Shown in pieces: positions 1 through 8,292 of a DNA stretch of 64,000 bases. The position numbers and the translations under genes were made by a program. The notes under the pieces are model-generated. The model saw only the letters and a list, made by a program, of their open reading frames with translations. It ran no database searches and had not been told where the DNA came from. Position 1 is the stretch's first letter; each line of letters opens with the position of its first letter. The stretch is taken from assembly GCF_903181435.1 (NCBI RefSeq), contig NZ_CAEUHO010000005.1:480649-544648 (forward strand). The letters are read 5' to 3'. This stretch comes from Bacteroides acidifaciens. GTDB lineage: Bacteria > Bacteroidota > Bacteroidia > Bacteroidales > Bacteroidaceae.

Positions 1-790
<790 letters not shown>

Positions 791-867
791 CTTATCAAGC
801 TTGTACGTGTCGCGATATATACGTTTAGCTGTTGCTGATTTTACTTTTTCATCATGTCATAACCTTA

Positions 868-979
868 TTCAGGTGGTTATAGCACGAGGGTTCCACCTCT
901 TCTCATTCCGAACAGAGAAGTTAAGCCTCGTCACGCCGATGGTACTGCGTAACAGTGGGAGAGTAGGTAGCCGCCGTTT
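868..979 (+). rRNA. rrf: 5S ribosomal RNA
   Basis: The sequence has the 5S pattern: a 5' stem AGGTGGTTATAGCACGAGGG, the loop segment CCGAACAGAGAAGTTAAGCC and the 3' part GTGGGAGAGTAGGTAGCCGC. It lies about 80 bp after the 23S end and is followed directly by a strong hairpin terminator. End points are within a few bases. Confidence 0.95.
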
Positions 980-990
980 TTGAAGAAGAG

Positions 991-1026
991 TCCCCTTGAT
1001 TCAGTAATGAGTCAAGGGGATTTCTG
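991..1026 (+). terminator. rrn operon terminator
   Basis: A 9-bp perfect stem TCCCCTTGA / TCAAGGGGA (991-999 with 1012-1020) is followed by TTTCTGTATTT. It closes the rRNA operon. Confidence 0.85.
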
Positions 1027-1055
1027 TATTTATACACTTTCCTGTCTGATGTTTA

Positions 1056-1074
1056 GGTTTTCGGACTGACCCCC
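1056..1074. repeat. Isolated copy of a MITE-like terminal repeat
   Basis: GGTTTTCGGACTGACCCCC matches the terminal inverted repeat of the MITE-like element at 4847-6360; 17 bases are identical to its left end read on the minus strand. No partner end was found nearby, so this looks like a solo end or remnant between the rrn terminator and guaA. Confidence 0.5.
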
Positions 1075-1137
1075 AAAAACGTTATCCTGTTCTGAAACTT
1101 TAGAGAATCAATGTATTATAGTCTCTCTAAAAATTTT

Positions 1138-1145
1138 TATATTTG
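1138..1145 (+). promoter_or_regulatory. Candidate Bacteroides -7 box for guaA
   Basis: TATATTTG fits the Bacteroides -7 consensus TAnnTTTG and lies 66 bp before the chosen guaA start. No convincing -33 TTTG is visible. Confidence 0.45.
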
Positions 1146-1210
1146 CAGACCGTTTGGAAACGATAGCGAATAATAAACAATACAATAACTTAAAAAACAA
1201 CCAGAATCAG

Positions 1211-2518
1211 ATGAAACAGGACATGATTGTTATCCTTGACTTGGGTAGTCATGAGAATACGGTATTGGCTCGCGCCATCCGTGCGTTAGGAGTGTATAGT
1301 GAGATTTATCCTCACGATATCACAGTGGAAGAACTGAAAGCATTGCCCAATGTAAAGGGTATTATAATCAATGGCGGACCGAACAATGTGATTGACGGTG
1401 TTGGCATTGATGTAAATCCGGGTATTTATACAATGGGTATCCCTGTCATGGCAGCCGGTCACGATAAAGCAACTTGTGCAGTGAAACTGGCAGAATTTAC
1501 AGACGATATTGAAGCTATTAAGAATGCAGTAAAATCGTTTGTTTTCGATACTTGCAAAGCTGAAGCCAACTGGAACATGACAAACTTTGTGAATGACCAG
1601 ATAGAACTGGTTAAGCGTCAGGTAGGCGATAAGAAAGTGTTGTTGGCTCTGTCCGGTGGAGTGGACAGTTCTGTGGTAGCTGCTTTGCTTTTGAAGGCAA
1701 TCGGTGATAACTTGGTATGTGTACACGTAAATCATGGCTTGATGCGTAAAGGGGAGTCTGAAGATGTGGTTGAAGTGTTCAAAAATCAGTTGAAGGCAAA
1801 TCTTATTTATGTAGATGTAACCGACCGTTTCCTGGATAAACTGGCAGGTGTGGAAGATCCTGAACAAAAACGTAAAATCATCGGTGGAGAATTTATCCGT
1901 GTGTTTGAAGAGGAAGCACGCAAGTTGGACGGTATCGACTTCTTGGCTCAAGGTACTATTTATCCGGATATCGTGGAAAGCGGAACGAAGACTGCTAAAA
2001 TGGTGAAATCTCATCATAACGTAGGTGGTCTGCCCGAAGACCTTAAATTCGAACTTGTAGAACCTTTGCGCCAACTGTTCAAGGATGAAGTCCGTGCTTG
2101 TGGTCTGGAACTGGGCTTGCCTTATGAGATGGTTTATCGTCAACCTTTCCCAGGACCCGGTTTAGGTGTACGTTGCTTGGGTGCTATCACACGCGACCGT
2201 CTGGAAGCTGTACGTGAATCAGACGCTATCTTGCGTGAGGAATTTCAGATTGCCGGATTGGATAAAAAGGTATGGCAATACTTCACAGTAGTACCCGATT
2301 TCAAATCTGTAGGTGTACGTGATAATGCCCGCTCTTTCGATTGGCCGGTTATTATTCGTGCTGTCAATACGATAGATGCCATGACAGCCACTATCGAACC
2401 GGTTGAATGGCCTATCCTGATGAAAATCACAGACCGTATTCTGAAAGAAGTGAAGAATGTAAATCGTGTTTGCTATGATATGTCGCCGAAACCTAATGCG
2501 ACTATAGAGTGGGAATAA
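1211..2518 (+). CDS. guaA: GMP synthase with reduced glutaminase domain
   Basis: XMP to GMP amination in purine synthesis. The ATP-pyrophosphatase half is intact (P-loop LALSGGVDSSVVAALL) and so is the GMP-synthase dimerisation tail (QPFPGPGLGVRC, ending KPNATIEWE). The N-terminal class I glutamine amidotransferase half is only about 120 residues instead of about 200. It starts normally (MIVILDLGSHENTV, INGGPNNV), but where GICYGMQ carries the catalytic Cys the protein reads GIPVMAAGHDK, and the His-Glu (HPE) region is absent. The protein should therefore use free ammonia or a separate glutaminase. The open frame extends upstream to a TTG at 1154; ATG 1211 (MKQDMIV) is preferred because homology starts there. 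Length is 435 residues. The fold and family are clear; the ammonia source is inference. Confidence 0.92.
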   Translation: MKQDMIVILDLGSHENTVLARAIRALGVYSEIYPHDITVEELKALPNVKGIIINGGPNNVIDGVGIDVNPGIYTMGIPVMAAGHDKATCAVKLAEFTDDIEAIKNAVKSFVFDTCKAEANWNMTNFVNDQIELVKRQVGDKKVLLALSGGVDSSVVAALLLKAIGDNLVCVHVNHGLMRKGESEDVVEVFKNQLKANLIYVDVTDRFLDKLAGVEDPEQKRKIIGGEFIRVFEEEARKLDGIDFLAQGTIYPDIVESGTKTAKMVKSHHNVGGLPEDLKFELVEPLRQLFKDEVRACGLELGLPYEMVYRQPFPGPGLGVRCLGAITRDRLEAVRESDAILREEFQIAGLDKKVWQYFTVVPDFKSVGVRDNARSFDWPVIIRAVNTIDAMTATIEPVEWPILMKITDRILKEVKNVNRVCYDMSPKPNATIEWE

Positions 2519-2542
2519 AAAGCCTTTTTAAGTGATATTTCG

Positions 2543-2578
2543 ATAGCCTCAATTTTTTGTAAGTTGGGGCTATTTTTT
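2543..2578 (+). terminator. Terminator after guaA
   Basis: Stem ATAGCCTCAA / TTGGGGCTAT (one G-U pair) with an 11-nt loop, followed by six T residues, 25 bp after the guaA stop. Confidence 0.8.
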
Positions 2579-2726
2579 GTATATGTTGAACCTTGCCACA
2601 TTGGATTTGACAGGTGTTTAATTTTCCAGGGTACAAATCGTCTCCCCGTGATAAAAATCTTTGCCCGGTTATTTTCACCCCTCTGTTAAAATAATCTTTT
2701 TCCGCTTGATTTTATCTGATTATTGC

Positions 2727-2734
2727 TACTTTTG
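2727..2734 (+). promoter_or_regulatory. Candidate -7 box for the Rpn-family gene
   Basis: TACTTTTG fits TAnnTTTG, about 98 bp upstream of the chosen start of the interrupted nuclease gene. The rest of the 2580-2830 gap shows nothing else recognisable. Confidence 0.4.
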
Positions 2735-2831
2735 TACATAATGCTCTAGAAGGCTATTGAGGCATTTCAAAGGGAGACCCATATTATTAAGGGTCTGGAG
2801 TGGAACTGCAAACTATAAAAAATGGAAAAAC

Positions 2832-3331
2832 ATGGGAACGGAAGGAATACAGGATAAATATGTAAATCCATATACTGATTTCGGATTCAAGTTGCTTTTT
2901 GGTACGGCAATGAATAAAGAATTGTTGATCAGCTTTTTGAATGCACTCTTATTCAAGGAGGAGGTAATCAAGGATGTCACTTATCTTAATGCTGAACATC
3001 TTGGGACGCAGGAATATGATCGTCGTGCTGTATTTGATGTATATTGTGAGAATGAGAAGGGCGAGAAGTTCCTGGTTGAGATGCAGCGTGGCGAGCAGCA
3101 GTTCTTCAGGGATCGTAGTGTCTTTTATTCCACTTTCCCTATTCGTGAGCAGGCCAAACGCGGGGAATGGGATTATGAGTTGAAGGCTGTTTATGTGGTG
3201 GGTATCCTGAATTTCTCCTTTGATAATTCTGATGAGGAGTATTTCCATCATGAGGTGAAACTTGTAGACCTTTATACACACAAGGTTTTCTATGACAAGC
3301 TTACCTTTGTTTACCTTGAAATGCCTAAATT
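2832..3331 (+). pseudogene. Rpn-family (PD-(D/E)XK) nuclease, N-terminal fragment
   Basis: This is the N-terminal part of a recombination-promoting nuclease/putative transposase of the Rpn (PF12784-like) family, common in Bacteroides. It opens with the family start YVNPYTDFGFKLLFGTAMNK and keeps the nuclease core (FDVYCENEKGEKFLVEMQRG, with Asp and the E-x-Q end of the PD-(D/E)XK motif). The reading frame runs through KLTFVYLEMPKL and then into the ISL3-like element at 3332, ending on IS sequence at 3383. ATG 2832 is chosen because family homology starts there; the frame is open further upstream. The C-terminal fragment lies at 6545-6747 on the opposite strand. The product is very likely non-functional. 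Confidence 0.8.
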
Positions 3332-3366
3332 GGGTCAGCGGATTTTCCCGGTTGGCAAGCTTTCTT

Positions 3367-4371
3367 TTAAGCGTATAGCCTAGCCAGTCTGAACATGAAG
3401 AATTTCACATCAGCCACCCCTCTTAACTGGCTTCGAAAAGCTTTGATTTTAGCATTGAACGACTCCGCTGAAGCATTTGTCAATCGTTCTTCAAAATAAT
3501 TTATGATGGTCGTACTATGGTTTGAAAAGGTATCAAGTACCTTGTTGAACTCCATATAGTCAAACTTTTCCACTTCATTGTACCATCTTGCGAGATTTAG
3601 CCTTGCTTCATCGGGACCTGACTTCTTGTTGAAGATGTCTGTCAGTTTCATGCTAAGGCTGTATCCTTCCAGAAGCTTGGGGAATTTATCAAAGAGAATG
3701 GCAGCCCTGGTCTTTTGCTGTTCACTCCATTTGCTCCAGTGTTTCAGTATAATATGCTTGCTTCTGCTTACTATCTGTGGCAGGGTTTCTCCGTTCTCCA
3801 TTCTTTCAGGTTCCCATTTCCCTATTCTCTCCCTTTCCGCCTTACTCTTTGTTTCTTTCTTCTTTTGGCGATGCTCCCTGATAGCCTGATTTTCCGTATC
3901 AAGTACTTTCCACCGATAGCGTATTCTTAACTGGTCAACAGCTTCAGACATGAGCTGCTGTACATGAAAACGGTCATTGATCAGCTTTGCGGCAGGAAAC
4001 ACCTTTCTGACCGTCAGCATCATGGCTGAAGATAAATCTGTAGTGACAGTCTTGACAGACAGCCGTTTCCGATGCGGAAGCCTGCGCAAGATTCCGCTTA
4101 CCGCATCTGTGGCCACTCCACGAACCATTGCAACTAAAGCCCCTTTACGGCCTTTAGCTGCTTTATTGGTCAGAATCGTATAAACATCTCCATTGCTCAG
4201 GCAAGTTTCATCCAAAGAAAGGTTTTCTCCAATGTTTTCAGGATAAAGGAGGTAGTCATGCGCATGTTCGAGTTGGTCCCAGTTCCGGTAATCACTGATT
4301 TTCTCCTTGTATTGTTTACGAAGAGTCTGCCCTTTTACGCCATAACGTTCCACAAGCACACAGATGCTCAC
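3367..4371 (-). CDS. ISL3-like transposase, catalytic ORF (orfB)
   Basis: DDE transposase of the ISL3 type, 334 residues. Features typical of the catalytic domain: NLSLDETCLSNG (first Asp), VTTDLSSAMMLTVRKVFPAA followed by INDRFHVQQL (second Asp region), a long basic insertion, and the C-terminal segment with ERLTNASAESFNAKIKAFRS (Glu). It starts with GTG 11 bp after the stop of orfA in the +1 frame. It may be made by frameshift or by re-initiation. It is identical to the protein at 7172-8176. Confidence 0.88.
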   Translation of the reverse strand: MSICVLVERYGVKGQTLRKQYKEKISDYRNWDQLEHAHDYLLYPENIGENLSLDETCLSNGDVYTILTNKAAKGRKGALVAMVRGVATDAVSGILRRLPHRKRLSVKTVTTDLSSAMMLTVRKVFPAAKLINDRFHVQQLMSEAVDQLRIRYRWKVLDTENQAIREHRQKKKETKSKAERERIGKWEPERMENGETLPQIVSRSKHIILKHWSKWSEQQKTRAAILFDKFPKLLEGYSLSMKLTDIFNKKSGPDEARLNLARWYNEVEKFDYMEFNKVLDTFSNHSTTIINYFEERLTNASAESFNAKIKAFRSQLRGVADVKFFMFRLARLYA

Positions 4372-4381
4372 AGGAGTAGAT

Positions 4382-4732
4382 TCAATCTCCTTCTTTTAAA
4401 AAAGAGACGAACTCAGAATTGAGCCGTGTACCGTCAAATTCGGATAAATCCCAGTCATAACTGAAGATTTCATAGGAAGACTTGTCAAGCCATTTACGTT
4501 TACGAACATGGAGATAAGTGGCGCGACCACGAATAGGATAGTCTTGGATTGTACGATACTTACCAAAACCATAGGATATGATATCCGGATTGGTCTTATC
4601 TTCTTTTAGCTGAACTTTTTTTTCATCAAGATAAATATCAAAACGGTCAGCACTCTTGTCGAAATTGACAATATCAAAGTTGTCTATAAGCACATCCGGA
4701 AGGATGGCACGAAGGAGTTGTTCGGGTTTCAT
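4382..4732 (-). CDS. ISL3-like transposase N-terminal ORF (orfA)
   Basis: Protein of 116 residues found as the first ORF of two-ORF Bacteroides ISL3-like elements (annotated elsewhere as ISAon1-type N-terminal region). It starts MKPEQLLRAILPDVLIDNFD and has a basic patch YLHVRKRKWLDKSS, probably a DNA-binding part of the split transposase. It ends FLKEGD just before orfB. The overlap region holds a T6A4 run and AAGGAG, so either frameshifting or coupled initiation is possible. It is identical to 6811-7161. Confidence 0.82.
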   Translation of the reverse strand: MKPEQLLRAILPDVLIDNFDIVNFDKSADRFDIYLDEKKVQLKEDKTNPDIISYGFGKYRTIQDYPIRGRATYLHVRKRKWLDKSSYEIFSYDWDLSEFDGTRLNSEFVSFLKEGD

Positions 4733-4795
4733 AAAACAAAGGTAAGTAAAGATAGATAATTTTAAAACTTACCAACCAGAAATTTCCGCTGAGCC

Positions 4796-4803
4796 GTTTA
4801 CAC
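4796..4803. repeat. Half of a split 8-bp target duplication
   Basis: GTTTACAC at the inner edge of the left IS copy is the reverse complement of GTGTAAAC at 8212-8219 at the outer edge of the right copy. If the interval between the copies is flipped back, the right copy is flanked by a perfect 8-bp direct repeat, the duplication size expected for ISL3-type insertion. Confidence 0.75.
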
Positions 4804-4940
4804 TATGGTTTACACCTGTGTAAATCATATATCAATTAGATTAAACGGGTCAGTCCGAAAACCCTGTGGGTATAATATTTTGAAAAAATTCCAATATTGC
4901 AATGTAAGAATACAGATTCTTTTAAGGCATTATAAATTAA

Positions 4941-4952
4941 GTATGTCAGACA
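4941..4952. repeat. Left target duplication of the IS4-family element
   Basis: GTATGTCAGACA occurs directly at 4941-4952 and 6275-6286 on both sides of the IS4-family element. The 12-bp size falls in the range known for IS4-family elements and shows a simple, intact insertion. Confidence 0.85.
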
Positions 4953-6274
4953 CTAGTGTCCCGTTAAAATCGGGACGAGTTATTAATTAATCAAATAATC
5001 CCGGAATAAGGGGATTAAATTGTTCTTTGACATCATTGAAATTAGTCTTATTAAACAGCTCTTGTAAAGGCGTTTTATCTGTTAATGAGATGCTAAGAAT
5101 CTGCAAGACCTCATAAGTTGAACGATTCAGTTGCATATCATATTGTACAATAGCTACTAAACAATAGGTGATGATAGCAACACTAATCTGTATTCGAACC
5201 GCATTCTCGGTAGTACCCCAGAACCTTTTTATCTTAAGGTGTTGTTTCAGCCATTTGAAGAAAAGTTCCACGAACCATCTTTTCTTATAAAGATTGGCAA
5301 CATCAAGTGCAGATATGTGTTTGGCATTCGTCAGGAATGTGAATTCACGATCATCCTCTTCATCATAGAAACGGATGACTCTGAATGATTCAGGATACTT
5401 CTTTCCAGAAGTGTACCCTATCAGTTTCACTTCCGCATCTGAAAGGATATTTTTCGGCATTCTACGCTTCCATTTACAGAACTTGCATTTCAGATTAGAC
5501 TTCGCTCTGACTACAAAGAAAGAACCTGTAAGATGAATCCGATAAAGTTCTTTAAACGAGTCATACGCTCTGTCAAATATATAATAAGCATTTGGCTCAT
5601 AATTAATTGCGGACATTTCTGTTGAATCATGCCTGGATGCTGTAGTTACTGTATAAAAGGCTGGAAGTTGTGCTTCTATGTCATAAAGGACATGAGCCTT
5701 AACTCCACCTTTTTTCTTACGGAACTTCGCCCAAGGGAATGTAGCCAAACATAAAGGAATTGTAGTGGAATCAAACGCATACTTCCTTCCTGGAATATCC
5801 AAGATGTGAGTCGATCGTTTTTCACATGCTTCCTTCATCATATAGAAAGCAAAATCTTCGAAGATTCTGTAATCCCGATTCTGATTGGCAGATGCAAGCG
5901 TAGTTTTGGCAATGGGCTCACGACCCAATCCCAAATGATAACGCTTTCCTTGATGTGCTTCCAAAGCTACAATCAAGTCACGAAGACTTTCACGATTACT
6001 GAGTTGACCGAACATCATTGCAAGTAACTGACTCCAGCAAGTGAAATGTTTCACATAACGATTGCCATCATACTTGTCTACAAGTCTTCTGAACTTATCA
6101 TTGTTCAAGAATTCTACTAACTGAGCGAAAACATATTTATCTTGGTTCATTTGAGGTCACCTTAATTGACCTCAAAGGTATGATTTCAAATCGTCGCGCC
6201 TAAAAAGTAGTATCTAATAGACTATATTTCAATTATTTCAAAGAACTATTTATCCACTTTTACGGGACACTAAT
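4953..6274 (-). mobile_element. IS4-family insertion sequence (1322 bp)
   Basis: The ends TAGTGTCCCGTTAAAA (left) and TAGTGTCCCGTAAAAG (right, minus strand) are near-perfect inverted repeats. One transposase ORF fills the element on the minus strand. The element is flanked by a 12-bp direct repeat and inserted in the middle of the MITE-like sequence. It appears complete and potentially active. Confidence 0.9.
4987..6150 (-). CDS. IS4-family transposase
   Basis: Transposase of 387 residues with an N-terminal DUF4372-like part (FAQLVEFLNNDKFRRLVDKY, HFTCWSQLLAMMFGQLSNR) and a DDE_Tnp_1 catalytic domain. Visible catalytic segments are YAFDSTTIPLCL (first Asp), YYIFDRAYDSF (second Asp) and the YREK-like block YKKRWFVELFFKWLKQHLKI (Glu). 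Length is normal and no stops interrupt it. It lies alone inside the IS bounded by 4953-6274. Confidence 0.93.
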   Translation of the reverse strand: MNQDKYVFAQLVEFLNNDKFRRLVDKYDGNRYVKHFTCWSQLLAMMFGQLSNRESLRDLIVALEAHQGKRYHLGLGREPIAKTTLASANQNRDYRIFEDFAFYMMKEACEKRSTHILDIPGRKYAFDSTTIPLCLATFPWAKFRKKKGGVKAHVLYDIEAQLPAFYTVTTASRHDSTEMSAINYEPNAYYIFDRAYDSFKELYRIHLTGSFFVVRAKSNLKCKFCKWKRRMPKNILSDAEVKLIGYTSGKKYPESFRVIRFYDEEDDREFTFLTNAKHISALDVANLYKKRWFVELFFKWLKQHLKIKRFWGTTENAVRIQISVAIITYCLVAIVQYDMQLNRSTYEVLQILSISLTDKTPLQELFNKTNFNDVKEQFNPLIPGLFD

Positions 6275-6286
6275 GTATGTCAGACA
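6275..6286. repeat. Right target duplication of the IS4-family element
   Basis: GTATGTCAGACA, identical to 4941-4952; see the element entry. Confidence 0.85.
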
Positions 6287-6544
6287 ACCGCTTGATTGGG
6301 TACCAGTATTATAACTCATCGTTTACGATTAATCACCCACAGGGTTTTAGGACTGCCCCCAAATTTTATCTCTACAAAGAGACTATTTTACGAGCAAATT
6401 TTAATTGAAAAGATTAATAATACAATTGTACGACATTGCTATTCTATAAAAAACAGCAAATGAATTTCTTATCATGTAAAAATCAACCTTTACACATTAT
6501 ATATAATGTATCCCCTTTCTCAAATAATATATTCAAGATTTACA

Positions 6545-6747
6545 CTATAACTTTTCTATTTCTTCTTTAGATAAGTCGGTTGCCTGTGAAATTATATCGA
6601 TAGCTACTCCTAATTGTTTCAGATTCTGAGCATTATTCAAATTGGCTTCTCTCACTCCTTCCTCTCTTCCTTCTTCCCTACCTTTCTTTTCCGCCGTAGA
6701 TATAACACTATACCAGTCACGGAAATTTTTCAAACTGTCCCAATACT
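6545..6747 (-). pseudogene. Rpn-family nuclease, C-terminal fragment (inverted)
   Basis: The minus strand reads in frame from the IS edge: QYWDSLKNFRDWYSVIST, then AEKKGREEGREEGVREAN and the end ATDLSKEEIEKL. This is the standard C-terminal tail of Rpn-family proteins, a charged helical stretch after the DSLKxYRD motif. It matches the missing end of the fragment at 2832-3331 but points the other way. About 50-60 residues between the two fragments are absent, so DNA was lost at the IS junction. The 6361-6544 stretch downstream holds nothing recognisable. Confidence 0.75.
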
Positions 6748-6810
6748 GGCTCAGCGGAAATTTCTGGTTGGTAAGTTTTAAAATTATCTATCTTTACTTA
6801 CCTTTGTTTT

Positions 6811-7161
6811 ATGAAACCCGAACAACTCCTTCGTGCCATCCTTCCGGATGTGCTTATAGACAACTTTGATATTGTCAATTTCGACAAGAGTGCTGACCGT
6901 TTTGATATTTATCTTGATGAAAAAAAAGTTCAGCTAAAAGAAGATAAGACCAATCCGGATATCATATCCTATGGTTTTGGTAAGTATCGTACAATCCAAG
7001 ACTATCCTATTCGTGGTCGCGCCACTTATCTCCATGTTCGTAAACGTAAATGGCTTGACAAGTCTTCCTATGAAATCTTCAGTTATGACTGGGATTTATC
7101 CGAATTTGACGGTACACGGCTCAATTCTGAGTTCGTCTCTTTTTTAAAAGAAGGAGATTGA
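6811..7161 (+). CDS. ISL3-like transposase N-terminal ORF (orfA)
   Basis: Identical to the protein at 4382-4732; 116 residues starting MKPEQLLRAILPDVL. The stop codon lies at 7159-7161, in a region where the orfB frame is already open from 7148. A single fused product starting here would need a +1 shift around the T6A4G run at 7140-7150. Confidence 0.82.
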   Translation: MKPEQLLRAILPDVLIDNFDIVNFDKSADRFDIYLDEKKVQLKEDKTNPDIISYGFGKYRTIQDYPIRGRATYLHVRKRKWLDKSSYEIFSYDWDLSEFDGTRLNSEFVSFLKEGD

Positions 7162-7171
7162 ATCTACTCCT

Positions 7172-8176
7172 GTGAGCATCTGTGTGCTTGTGGAACGTTA
7201 TGGCGTAAAAGGGCAGACTCTTCGTAAACAATACAAGGAGAAAATCAGTGATTACCGGAACTGGGACCAACTCGAACATGCGCATGACTACCTCCTTTAT
7301 CCTGAAAACATTGGAGAAAACCTTTCTTTGGATGAAACTTGCCTGAGCAATGGAGATGTTTATACGATTCTGACCAATAAAGCAGCTAAAGGCCGTAAAG
7401 GGGCTTTAGTTGCAATGGTTCGTGGAGTGGCCACAGATGCGGTAAGCGGAATCTTGCGCAGGCTTCCGCATCGGAAACGGCTGTCTGTCAAGACTGTCAC
7501 TACAGATTTATCTTCAGCCATGATGCTGACGGTCAGAAAGGTGTTTCCTGCCGCAAAGCTGATCAATGACCGTTTTCATGTACAGCAGCTCATGTCTGAA
7601 GCTGTTGACCAGTTAAGAATACGCTATCGGTGGAAAGTACTTGATACGGAAAATCAGGCTATCAGGGAGCATCGCCAAAAGAAGAAAGAAACAAAGAGTA
7701 AGGCGGAAAGGGAGAGAATAGGGAAATGGGAACCTGAAAGAATGGAGAACGGAGAAACCCTGCCACAGATAGTAAGCAGAAGCAAGCATATTATACTGAA
7801 ACACTGGAGCAAATGGAGTGAACAGCAAAAGACCAGGGCTGCCATTCTCTTTGATAAATTCCCCAAGCTTCTGGAAGGATACAGCCTTAGCATGAAACTG
7901 ACAGACATCTTCAACAAGAAGTCAGGTCCCGATGAAGCAAGGCTAAATCTCGCAAGATGGTACAATGAAGTGGAAAAGTTTGACTATATGGAGTTCAACA
8001 AGGTACTTGATACCTTTTCAAACCATAGTACGACCATCATAAATTATTTTGAAGAACGATTGACAAATGCTTCAGCGGAGTCGTTCAATGCTAAAATCAA
8101 AGCTTTTCGAAGCCAGTTAAGAGGGGTGGCTGATGTGAAATTCTTCATGTTCAGACTGGCTAGGCTATACGCTTAA
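7172..8176 (+). CDS. ISL3-like transposase, catalytic ORF (orfB)
   Basis: Identical to 3367-4371, 334 residues, GTG start with AAGGAG 18 bp upstream (unusual in Bacteroides, where such sites are rarely used). DDE residues sit in SLDETC, DRFHVQQL and NASAESFNAK. The frame is intact, so this copy could supply transposase for both elements. Confidence 0.88.
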   Translation: MSICVLVERYGVKGQTLRKQYKEKISDYRNWDQLEHAHDYLLYPENIGENLSLDETCLSNGDVYTILTNKAAKGRKGALVAMVRGVATDAVSGILRRLPHRKRLSVKTVTTDLSSAMMLTVRKVFPAAKLINDRFHVQQLMSEAVDQLRIRYRWKVLDTENQAIREHRQKKKETKSKAERERIGKWEPERMENGETLPQIVSRSKHIILKHWSKWSEQQKTRAAILFDKFPKLLEGYSLSMKLTDIFNKKSGPDEARLNLARWYNEVEKFDYMEFNKVLDTFSNHSTTIINYFEERLTNASAESFNAKIKAFRSQLRGVADVKFFMFRLARLYA

Positions 8177-8211
8177 AAGAAAGCTTGCCAACCGGGAAAA
8201 TCCGCTGACCC

Positions 8212-8219
8212 GTGTAAAC
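8212..8219. repeat. Other half of the split 8-bp target duplication
   Basis: GTGTAAAC, reverse complement of 4796-4803. The original insertion site probably read GTGTAAACCGCCACC on the side toward the tRNA gene. Confidence 0.75.
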
Positions 8220-8240
8220 CGCCACCAATTGATGTATAAA

Positions 8241-8280
8241 AGAAAAAGGCACCCAAGAGTGGAAGCCTCTCAAATGCCTT
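8241..8280 (-). terminator. Terminator of the tRNA-Met gene
   Basis: On the minus strand a 14-bp stem rich in G-U pairs (AAGGCATTTGAGAG with CTCTTGGGTGCCTT) is followed by TTTTTCTTTT. It begins about 13 bp after the tRNA 3' end. Confidence 0.75.
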
Positions 8281-8292
8281 ATTCTTATCAAG

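Larger units (their letters stand above)
3332..4795 (-). mobile_element. ISL3-like insertion sequence, left copy (1464 bp)
   Basis: The element has imperfect ends of about 28 bp: GGGTCAGCGGATTTTCCCGG outer, and GGCTCAGCGGAAATTTCTGG inner when read from the inner side. It encodes two ORFs on the minus strand. It is the same length as the copy at 6748-8211 and both encoded proteins are identical, so the two copies are recent. The flanks here (CCTAAATT left, GTTTACAC right) do not form a target duplication. GTTTACAC is instead the reverse complement of the outer flank of the other copy. Confidence 0.9.
4847..6360. mobile_element. MITE-like element interrupted by an IS4-family IS
   Basis: Inverted terminal repeats of about 25 bp, GGGTCAGTCCGAAAACCCTG on the left and CAGGGTTTTAGGACTGCCCCC-type on the right, bound a segment. 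Removing the IS4 element and one target copy leaves about 180 bp of AT-rich, non-coding DNA. The size and termini fit a miniature inverted-repeat element. A further copy of the end lies at 1056-1074. The parent transposase is not identified here. Confidence 0.55.
6748..8211 (+). mobile_element. ISL3-like insertion sequence, right copy (1464 bp)
   Basis: Inverted copy of 3332-4795 with the same ends and identical encoded proteins. The inner flank is CCAATACT inside the nuclease remnant and the outer flank is GTGTAAAC. The two copies are in inverted orientation, which permits homologous inversion of the interior and, in principle, transposition of the whole 4.9-kb unit. Confidence 0.9.

Noticed and set aside
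1286..2143. 285-codon ORF antisense to guaA
   Set aside because: It is Cys/His/Tyr-rich with no family pattern, and guaA on the other strand is clearly real.
3332..8211. Composite transposon carrying accessory cargo
   Set aside because: The interior holds only an IS4 element, a MITE-like sequence and a gene fragment; the outer flanks CCTAAATT and GTGTAAAC are not a direct repeat, so it did not move as one unit.
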